The position numbers and the translations under genes were made by a program. A stretch of 64,000 bases of DNA, from NCBI RefSeq assembly GCF_003143855.1, contig NZ_QFRK01000020.1:149-64148 (forward strand), in the 5' to 3' direction. Below, piece by piece: positions 25,018 to 31,414 of this stretch. The DNA comes from Streptomyces sp. NWU339. GTDB taxonomy: Bacteria; Actinomycetota; Actinomycetes; Streptomycetales; Streptomycetaceae. The notes under the pieces were generated by a model that made no database searches, was not told the DNA's origin, and was given only the letters and a program-made list of their open reading frames with translations. Each line of letters begins with the position of its first letter. Position 1 is the first letter of the stretch.

Positions 25018-26343
25018 TCATTCGTTGACGGCCCGGGGGCGGTCGCCGTCCTCGTACTGGTCGAACAGCGGGGTGCGGCCGCGCTCGCGGGCGCGGCGGG
25101 CCGAGGCCGCGCGGAGGGCGTCGTTGCGCCCGTCGGCGTCGGCCTGCTCCTCCGTGCCGGCCCGGTCCCCTTCCGGGGCCGTGTCGTCGGCGGAGCCGGC
25201 CGTCTCCTCCGGAGCCGGGGTCACGGCGCTCGAACGCGCCGAGCTCCAGGTGTCCGCGGCGCCGAGGTCCACGTCGCTGGTGGCGCGCGGGGCTACCGGG
25301 GCGGTCACGTAGGTGGGCAGTGGCACCGGGACCGGGTCCCAGCTGTCGCCGCCCTGGCCGGGCCGTTGCCGGCGCTCCCGCTGCTGGTCGACCCACTCGG
25401 CGTGGTCGGTCTGCTCGACGAGCGCGCGCCGGTCGGCGGCGAGCGCCAGGAGGCCGGGGTCGGTCTCCGGGCCCGGCTCGAGGTCGGGGTTGACGCCCGG
25501 CTCGTGTCCCTCCGGTTCGTCGGGGTCCACCTCGTCCACGGACAGGCAGCGGCGCGGCTGGCGTTCCCGCAACCGCTGTGCGGCGACCTCGGCCTGACGG
25601 CGGTCCATCTGGTACGCGAAACGGCGGCGTTCCTGGGAGCGCAGGTAGGCGATGTAGACGCTCAGCAGCACCGCGGGCACTCCGGGCGCCCACAGGAAGG
25701 CGAGCCCGCCGACCGCGGCGACGATCGCGCCGAGCGTGAAGGCGAGAAAGAGCATCGTGGTGGTGCGCCGGCGCCGGGCGAGCACCCTCGAGCGCCGGGC
25801 CCTCGCCGCGGCGGCCTGCTCCGACGGAGACGGCTGGGGCGGCTGGGGCGGCTGGGGCGGCTGGGAAGACTCGACGGACTGCGACGGCGGGGCCTGCTGG
25901 GCCGGGAGCGCCGGCTGCGCCCTTCGAGGGGGTGCTCCGCGCCGGGCGGACGGGACGCGCTCGCGCGGGGGGCGTCCGGTCGGCTCATCGGGGGCCGGTT
26001 CGGGTACCGCCCGTTCCGGCTGCCGCGCGGGGTGCGGCCGTACGAGCGCCTGCACCTGCTGCGGACGGGTCTGGGACACGGCGAAGGCCCGGACGTCCAC
26101 CGAATCGGTGACCGCGTCCGGGTCGTGGACGCCCTGCTCCACCTCCTCGGCGGAGCGCGCCCGCAGGTCCTTGGCGTACCGGCGCTCCATTCCCGCCCGT
26201 CCGGACAACAATCGGATGGCGGTGCTGAAGCGTTCCGTCGGACGGGCCTCGTTCAGCTCGTCCTGCCTACGGAGCCACATCGGCACCAAGTAGGCGGCCC
26301 AGGCCCCGACGATGACTGCGTAGATGAGGCCGCTGCTGCTCAC
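25018..26343 (-). CDS. sepX: SepX/GlpR-type actinobacterial divisome membrane protein
   Basis: This 441-aa membrane protein begins MSSSGLIYAVIVGAWAAYLV (first membrane segment). A long Pro/Gln/Arg-rich cytoplasmic region follows, with 'PPQPPQPPQP' near residue 165. A central hydrophobic pair lies at about residues 195-235 ('MLFLAFTLGAIVAAVGGLAF', then 'GVPAVLLSVYIAYL'). The tail is acidic and disordered. This layout and position match SepX of Streptomyces, needed for hyphal septation, and GlpR of corynebacteria, the membrane receptor of the gephyrin-like Glp. The gene order galU - moeA/glp - (moaC - mog) - rimJ - this gene supports the call. The GTG start has no good ribosome site. Confidence 0.75.
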   Translation of the reverse strand: MSSSGLIYAVIVGAWAAYLVPMWLRRQDELNEARPTERFSTAIRLLSGRAGMERRYAKDLRARSAEEVEQGVHDPDAVTDSVDVRAFAVSQTRPQQVQALVRPHPARQPERAVPEPAPDEPTGRPPRERVPSARRGAPPRRAQPALPAQQAPPSQSVESSQPPQPPQPPQPSPSEQAAAARARRSRVLARRRRTTTMLFLAFTLGAIVAAVGGLAFLWAPGVPAVLLSVYIAYLRSQERRRFAYQMDRRQAEVAAQRLRERQPRRCLSVDEVDPDEPEGHEPGVNPDLEPGPETDPGLLALAADRRALVEQTDHAEWVDQQRERRQRPGQGGDSWDPVPVPLPTYVTAPVAPRATSDVDLGAADTWSSARSSAVTPAPEETAGSADDTAPEGDRAGTEEQADADGRNDALRAASARRARERGRTPLFDQYEDGDRPRAVNE

Positions 26344-26417
26344 GCCTCACACGGTAGAGGGGTTTAGGTGAGGCCATCCGCCAATTGAGCCGGTGTGTCG
26401 CACGATCCGGCTGATAT

Positions 26418-26510
26418 TTCGAACTTTTTTTGCGAACGATGCGATCAGATGACCATGTAAGCCGGGAATTTTCCCACTTCCAGATGGTCACCACGCGATC
26501 AAATTCGAAC
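26418..26510. promoter_or_regulatory. AT-rich symmetrical regulatory island upstream of sepX
   Basis: Nested elements surround the palindrome GGGAA-TT-TTCCC (26464-26475). TGACCAT (26450) and ATGGTCA (26484) form an inverted repeat about it. GCGATCA occurs twice (26441 and 26495), and TTCGAAC occurs at both ends (26418 and 26504). The stretch is unusually AT-rich for this genome and lies about 75-170 bp before the sepX start. Confidence 0.6.
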
Positions 26511-26516
26511 ATTTAT

Positions 26517-27215
26517 TCAATTACCCGGGTGGTGCGGGATTCCGGGATGACGCTGTTCGTCACCGGCACGCCCGTCACCTGCCCTTTCCTCACCGGGCCG
26601 CCCGTCCCCGCCCGGCTGCTCGTTCCGGGAACGTGCCCGCTGCCAGCGCCTGAGCAAACCCTCGGGCAGTTCCTCCGCCGTGAGCGCGAAGACGAGATGG
26701 TCGCGCCAGGCGCCGTCGATGTGCAGATACCGCGGGCGCAGTCCCTCCTCGCGGAATCCGAGTTTCTCCACCACCCGGCGGCTGGGCCCGTTCTCGGGGC
26801 GAATGCACACCTCGATCCGGTGCAGTCCGACGGTACGGAAACAGTGGTCCACGGCCATCGCCACGGCCGTCGGCATCACCCCGCGGCCGGCCACCGCCTC
26901 GTCGACCCAGTAGCCGACGTGCCCCGAGCACATCGAGCCCCAGGTGATCCCGGCTACCGTCAACTGGCCGACCAGACGCCCCTGGTACTCGATGACGAAG
27001 GGCAGCATCCGCCCCGCGTGCGCCTCCGCCCTCAGGTGACGGACCATCTGACGGTAGGTCGGCCGGTGCACGATCGGACCGGACGGGGTGGGCGGCGGGA
27101 TCGTCGCCTCCCAGGGGCGCAGCCAGTCGCGGTTGCGCCGGTTGACCTCGCGCCAGGCCCGCTGGTCGCGCAGCTTTATCGGCCGGAGGACGACATCGCC
27201 GGCCACCAGCTCCAC
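26517..27215 (-). CDS. rimJ: GNAT acetyltransferase, RimJ/RimL type
   Basis: This 232-aa protein matches the RimJ-like ribosomal-protein N-acetyltransferase family: 'VVLRPIKLRDQRAWREVNRR' at the start, 'GYWVDEAVAGRGVMPTAVAM' (acetyl-CoA loop, about residue 110) and 'RIEVCIRPENGPSRRVVEKL' then 'GFREEG'. The last 40 residues are charged and probably disordered. The start is GTG at 27215, 17 bp after the mog stop, and no strong ribosome site is visible. Its place between molybdopterin genes and sepX is conserved in actinobacteria (established knowledge). Confidence 0.85.
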   Translation of the reverse strand: MELVAGDVVLRPIKLRDQRAWREVNRRNRDWLRPWEATIPPPTPSGPIVHRPTYRQMVRHLRAEAHAGRMLPFVIEYQGRLVGQLTVAGITWGSMCSGHVGYWVDEAVAGRGVMPTAVAMAVDHCFRTVGLHRIEVCIRPENGPSRRVVEKLGFREEGLRPRYLHIDGAWRDHLVFALTAEELPEGLLRRWQRARSRNEQPGGDGRPGEERAGDGRAGDEQRHPGIPHHPGN

Positions 27216-27232
27216 GGGCCAGGATGAACCGT

Positions 27233-27739
27233 TCAGCTCGCACCCCCGCCACTGGTACCGGTTCTGGAGTGGTCACCGCCGCGCAGTTGGTCGACCGCGT
27301 GCTTCAGCAGCGGCTCCAGGACGGCCAGCCCGTCCTTCACCCCGCCGCTGGACCCGGGCAGGTTGACGATCAGCGTCCGGCCCGCGACGCCCGCGAGGCC
27401 CCGGGAGAGGGCCGCCGTGGGCACCTTGTCCCGGCCGTACGCCCGGATGGCCTCCGCGATGCCGGGCACCTCGTGGCCGATCACCGCGCGGGTCGCCTCG
27501 GGGGTGCGGTCGGTGGGCGAGACGCCGGTGCCGCCGGTGGTCACGATGACGTCGTACCCGGCCTCGGCGCCCGCGCGCAGCGCGGCCTCCACGGGGTCGC
27601 CGTCCGGGACCACCTGCGGGCCGTCGACGGCGAAGCCGAAGCGCCGCAGGCCCTCGGCTATCAGGGGTCCGCCCGTGTCCTGGTAGACGCCGGCGGCGGC
27701 CCGGTTGGACGCGGTGACCACCAGTGCGCGGTAGCTCAT
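27233..27739 (-). CDS. mog: Molybdopterin adenylyltransferase (MogA/MoaB family)
   Basis: This 168-aa enzyme activates molybdopterin with ATP before metal insertion. The conserved 'VIVTTGGTGVSPTDRTPEA' (about residues 64-82) and 'LIVNLPGSSGGVKDGL' (about residue 133) are diagnostic. The ATG overlaps the moaC stop by 4 bp. It may be annotated as moaB or mogA; sequence alone does not separate them. Confidence 0.9.
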   Translation of the reverse strand: MSYRALVVTASNRAAAGVYQDTGGPLIAEGLRRFGFAVDGPQVVPDGDPVEAALRAGAEAGYDVIVTTGGTGVSPTDRTPEATRAVIGHEVPGIAEAIRAYGRDKVPTAALSRGLAGVAGRTLIVNLPGSSGGVKDGLAVLEPLLKHAVDQLRGGDHSRTGTSGGGAS

Positions 27740-28248
27740 GCCCTGCTCCAGTCGCCCGACTTGCCGCCCGTCTTCTCCTCCACCCGCACGTCCGTGATGA
27801 CCGCCTTCTTGTCGACCGCCTTGACCATGTCGATCACGGTGAGCGCGGCGACGGAGACCGCGGTGAGCGCCTCCATCTCCACGCCCGTGCGGTCCGTCGT
27901 CTTCACCGTGGCCGTGATCTCCACGGCGTCGTCCACGACCGACAGGTCCAGTTTCACACCGGACACCGCCAAGGGGTGACACAGCGGAATCAGGTCGGGG
28001 GTGCGTTTGGCGCCCATGATGCCCGCGATCCGCGCGGTGGCCAGGGCGTCGCCCTTGGGGACGCCCTCGCCGCGCAGCAGTTCGATCACGCGGGGCGAGA
28101 CCAGGACGCGGCCGGTGGCGCGGGCGGTGCGCGCGGTGACGTCCTTGCCGGACACGTCGACCATCCGGGCGGCGCCCGCCTCGTCGATGTGCGTCAGACG
28201 GCGCTGGTCAGGGTGTCCGGGGGTCTCCCCCCGGGAAGGCACGGTCAT
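27736..28248 (-). CDS. moaC: Cyclic pyranopterin monophosphate synthase MoaC
   Basis: This 170-aa enzyme carries out the second step of molybdenum cofactor synthesis. Signatures are 'MVDVSGKDVTARTA' (residue 29), 'PDLIPLCHPLAVSGV' and 'TGVEMEALTAVSVAALTV'. The N-terminal 20 residues are an extension with low conservation. The start is ATG at 28248; the same frame runs open far upstream through antisense of moeA, which is not coding. An 86-bp gap separates it from moeA. Confidence 0.95.
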   Translation of the reverse strand: MTVPSRGETPGHPDQRRLTHIDEAGAARMVDVSGKDVTARTARATGRVLVSPRVIELLRGEGVPKGDALATARIAGIMGAKRTPDLIPLCHPLAVSGVKLDLSVVDDAVEITATVKTTDRTGVEMEALTAVSVAALTVIDMVKAVDKKAVITDVRVEEKTGGKSGDWSRA

Positions 28249-28334
28249 GATCGTGTGGTGCTCCCGGTCCGGGCCCGCCGCGGTGCGGCGCACGGGCCTG
28301 CTGTGCGCGACACGGTACCGCCAACCGGTCGGGC

Positions 28335-29657
28335 TCAGCCGAGCAGGACCACCTCGAGCTCGGTACCGGGTGCGACGGACTCGACGTCCTCGGGGACGAC
28401 GATCAGCGCGTTCGCCTGTGCGAGGGCGGCCACCAGGTGGGATCCGGCGCCGCCGACCGGGGTCACCTCGCCGTCGGCGTACCGGCCGCGCAGGAACTGG
28501 CGGCGGCCCTTCGGCGAGGTCAGCGGCCCGTCCGCGGTCAGGGTCGCTCGGGTTCTCGGCCGGTGGACGTCCGTGAGGCCCATCAGGGTGCGGATGGCGG
28601 GACGCACGAACAGCTCGAAGGAGACGTACGAGGAGACCGGGTTGCCGGGGAGGGCCAGCAGCGGGGTGTGCTCGGGGCCGATGGAGCCGAAGCCCTGGGG
28701 CTTGCCGGGCTGCATGGCGAGCTTGCGGAAGTCGATGCCGCTGCCCGGCTCGTCCTCGTCGCCCACGGAGGACAAAGCCTCCCTGACCACGTCGTACGCC
28801 CCGACGCTCACCCCGCCGGTGGTGACCATCAGGTCGGCGCGCACCAGCTGGTCCTCGATGGTGTCGCGGAGGGTGTCGGCGTCGTCCGCGACGGCGCCCA
28901 CGCGGTAGGCGATGGCGCCGGCGTCCCGGGCGCAGGCGGTGAGGGAGAAGCTGTTGGAGTCGTAGATCTGACCGGCGCTCAGTTCCTCGTCGGGCTGGAC
29001 GAGTTCGCTGCCGGTGGACATCACCACCACGCGCGGGCGCGGGTGCACGCGGACCGTGCCGCGGCCGATCGCGGCCAGCAGGGAGATCTGCGGCGGGCCG
29101 AGGACGGTCCCGGCCGTCAGGGCGCGGTCGCCGGCCCGTACGTCGCTGCCCTCGGCGCGCACATGCGCGCGTGCCCGGACCGGGCGGTGGACGAGCACCT
29201 GCCCGGTGGCGCCCTCGGGGGCCTGGCTGCGGGCCCGCATCTCGGTGACCGGGCCCTCGCCGAGCCCGCCGTCGGTCCACTCGACGGGGACGACGGCCTC
29301 GGCGCCGGGCGGGAGCGGTGCTCCGGTCATGATGCGCGCCGCCTGGCCGGGTCCGACCCGGAGCGGGTCGGACTGGCCGGCCGCGACGTCACCGACGACC
29401 TCCAGGGCGGCCGGGTACTGCTCGCTCGCGCCCGCGACGTCCGTGACCCGTACCGCGTACCCGTCCATGGAGCTGTTGTCGAACGGCGGCAGCGACACCG
29501 GCACCGTGACGTCCTCGACCAGGACGCAGCCCTGGGCGTCGAGGAGGTTCAGCTCGATGGGTTCCAGGGGGCGGACGGTGGCGAGGATGTCGTCCAGGTG
29601 CTCGTCCACCGACCAGAGGTGGTCCGGGCCTGCGGTGCGGGGCGCGGCGGTGCTCAA
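28335..29657 (-). CDS. moeA: Molybdopterin molybdenumtransferase MoeA / gephyrin-like Glp
   Basis: This 440-aa protein has the MoeA domain order: N-terminal 'LPPFDNSSMDGYAVR' (about residue 57), 'AARIMTGAPLPPGAEAVVPV' (about residue 105), MPT-binding 'LMVTTGGVSVGAYDVV' (about residue 280) and 'LALPGNPVSSYVSFELF' (about residue 350). It may insert molybdate into molybdopterin. As the homologue next to sepX/glpR, it may also or instead act as Glp, a divisome partner. Start TTG at 29657 overlaps the galU stop as TTGA. Confidence 0.9.
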   Translation of the reverse strand: MSTAAPRTAGPDHLWSVDEHLDDILATVRPLEPIELNLLDAQGCVLVEDVTVPVSLPPFDNSSMDGYAVRVTDVAGASEQYPAALEVVGDVAAGQSDPLRVGPGQAARIMTGAPLPPGAEAVVPVEWTDGGLGEGPVTEMRARSQAPEGATGQVLVHRPVRARAHVRAEGSDVRAGDRALTAGTVLGPPQISLLAAIGRGTVRVHPRPRVVVMSTGSELVQPDEELSAGQIYDSNSFSLTACARDAGAIAYRVGAVADDADTLRDTIEDQLVRADLMVTTGGVSVGAYDVVREALSSVGDEDEPGSGIDFRKLAMQPGKPQGFGSIGPEHTPLLALPGNPVSSYVSFELFVRPAIRTLMGLTDVHRPRTRATLTADGPLTSPKGRRQFLRGRYADGEVTPVGGAGSHLVAALAQANALIVVPEDVESVAPGTELEVVLLG

Positions 29658-30589
29658 CGTTCCTGCATCTCCTCGGTGACGTAACGGCGGAGCCAGGCCC
29701 GGAAGTCCGGGCCCAGGTCTTCACGTTCGCACGCGAGTCGGACAATGGCACGCAGGTAGTCGCCTCGGTCGCCGGTGTCATAGCGGCGGCCCTTGAAGAC
29801 CACGCCGTGCACCGGGCCGCCGAGCTTCCCCGCGGCGCCAGCCGCTGATGTATGCGTCGCGGCCAGCTGCTGGAGGGCGTCGGTGAGCTGGATCTCGCCG
29901 CCGCGGCCCGGCTCGGTCTTGCGCAGTACGTCGAAGACGGCCGGGTCGAGGACGTAGCGGCCGATGATGGCGTAGTTGGAGGGCGCTTCGGCCGGTTCGG
30001 GCTTCTCGACCAGGCCGCTGACCCGGACCACGTCGGAGTCGGCGGTGCTCTCGACGGCGGCGGAGCCGTAGAGGTGGATCTGCTCCGGGGCGACCTCCAT
30101 GAGCGCGATGACGCTGCCGCCGTGCTGCTCCTGGACCTCGATCATGCGCTGGAGCAGGCAGTCGCGCGGGTCGATCAGGTCGTCGCCGAGAAGGACGGCG
30201 AAGGCTTCGTCGCCGACGTGCGGGGCGGCGCACAGGACGGCGTGGCCGAGCCCTTTGGGGTCGCCCTGGCGGACGTAGTGCATGGTCGCGAGGTCGCTGG
30301 ATTCCTGGACCTTGGCGAGGCGCGCGGCATCACCCTTTCGGTCGAGGGCCGACTCCAGTTCGTAATTGCGGTCGAAATGATCCTCCAGGGGGCGTTTGTT
30401 GCGGCCCGTCACCATGAGGACGTCGTCGAGACCGGCGGCTGCGGCCTCTTCGACCACGTACTGGATCGCCGGCTTGTCCACGACCGGCAGCATCTCCTTG
30501 GGAGTGGCCTTGGTGGCCGGAAGGAACCGGGTGCCGAGGCCTGCTGCGGGGATGACAGCCTTGCTGATCCGAGGGTGCGACTGAATCAT
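29654..30589 (-). CDS. galU: UTP-glucose-1-phosphate uridylyltransferase
   Basis: This 311-aa enzyme makes UDP-glucose from glucose-1-phosphate and UTP. The nucleotidyltransferase motif 'PAAGLGTRFLPATKATP' lies near residue 14 and 'EMLPVVDKPAIQYVVEEA' follows. 'LLGDDLIDP' carries the metal-binding Asp, and 'VSGLVEKPEP' the sugar-binding part. The ATG at 30589 (MIQSHPRISKAVI) matches family starts and lies 7 nt after TATGGT, so it may be leaderless; an in-frame ATG at 30601 also exists. It is the first gene of the cluster leading to sepX. Confidence 0.93.
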   Translation of the reverse strand: MIQSHPRISKAVIPAAGLGTRFLPATKATPKEMLPVVDKPAIQYVVEEAAAAGLDDVLMVTGRNKRPLEDHFDRNYELESALDRKGDAARLAKVQESSDLATMHYVRQGDPKGLGHAVLCAAPHVGDEAFAVLLGDDLIDPRDCLLQRMIEVQEQHGGSVIALMEVAPEQIHLYGSAAVESTADSDVVRVSGLVEKPEPAEAPSNYAIIGRYVLDPAVFDVLRKTEPGRGGEIQLTDALQQLAATHTSAAGAAGKLGGPVHGVVFKGRRYDTGDRGDYLRAIVRLACEREDLGPDFRAWLRRYVTEEMQER

Positions 30590-30681
30590 GCCCGCAACCA
30601 TATCCGGTGCCTTTGCGAGGAATCTGCGACTCCGGATATCTGATACTCATATGAGCACAATGAGACGGCGCAGGGACAGAA

Positions 30682-31296
30682 TTGAGACACGACGACCGCG
30701 CGAACGATCCTGACAAGCGGGTATTGCGACGGGAAATCCTCCTGGCGAGGAACAGGTTGACGGCGGATGACGTGCGGGAGTCCGCGACCGCGTTGGCCGA
30801 CCGCGCGCTCGGGCTGCCCGAACTGACACACGCGCGCACGGTGGCGGCGTACGTCTCCGTCGGAAGTGAACCCGGCACGATCGTGCTGCTCGACGCGCTG
30901 CGCGCGCGGGGCGTACGCGTGCTGCTGCCGGCCCTGCTCCCCGACAACGATCTGGACTGGGGCGCGTACACCGGCGAGGGCTCGCTCGCGCGTGTGCGCC
31001 ACGGCGGGCGGATGGCCCTGCTCGAGCCGGCCGGGGAGCGCCTCGGGCCGGACGCCGTGACCGGAGCGGACGCCGTGCTGCTGCCGGGCCTGGCCGTGGA
31101 CGCCCGCGGGATGCGGCTGGGGCGCGGCGGCGGCTCGTACGACCGGGTGCTGGCCCGGCTGGAGCGCGCGGGCGCGCACCCGGCCCTGGTGGTGCTGCTG
31201 TACGACACCGAGGTGGTCGAGCGGGTCCCCGAGGAGCCCCACGACCGGCCGGTGCACGCGGTGGTGACCCCGTCGGGGGTGCGGCGGTTCGGTTGA
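30682..31296 (+). CDS. 5-formyltetrahydrofolate cyclo-ligase
   Basis: This 204-aa enzyme uses ATP to convert 5-formyl-THF to 5,10-methenyl-THF. The N-terminal 'KRVLRREILLARNRLTADDV' holds the basic region, and the ATP-binding loop 'MRLGRGGGSYDRVLARLE' lies near residue 151. 'VLLPGLAVDARG' precedes it, as usual. The start TTG at 30682 has GGGACAG upstream; the true start may lie a few codons later. It is divergent from galU. Confidence 0.9.
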   Translation: MRHDDRANDPDKRVLRREILLARNRLTADDVRESATALADRALGLPELTHARTVAAYVSVGSEPGTIVLLDALRARGVRVLLPALLPDNDLDWGAYTGEGSLARVRHGGRMALLEPAGERLGPDAVTGADAVLLPGLAVDARGMRLGRGGGSYDRVLARLERAGAHPALVVLLYDTEVVERVPEEPHDRPVHAVVTPSGVRRFG

Positions 31297-31340
31297 GCGA
31301 CGACACCGTTCCGGTGGCCTCGGCGGTCCCGGCGGTCCCG

Positions 31341-31390
31341 GCATGAGGAAGGCGGCCGTCACGCGCGCGTGGCGGCCGCCTTCCTCATGC
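31341..31390. terminator. Bidirectional terminator, very strong hairpin
   Basis: Perfect 18-bp arms (31341-31358 and 31373-31390) stand between the convergent cyclo-ligase and acylase genes. The loop contains CACGCGCGCGTG, itself a palindrome. Confidence 0.85.
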
Positions 31391-31414
31391 CTCATGCGTC
31401 GGGGACCGGGCCTG

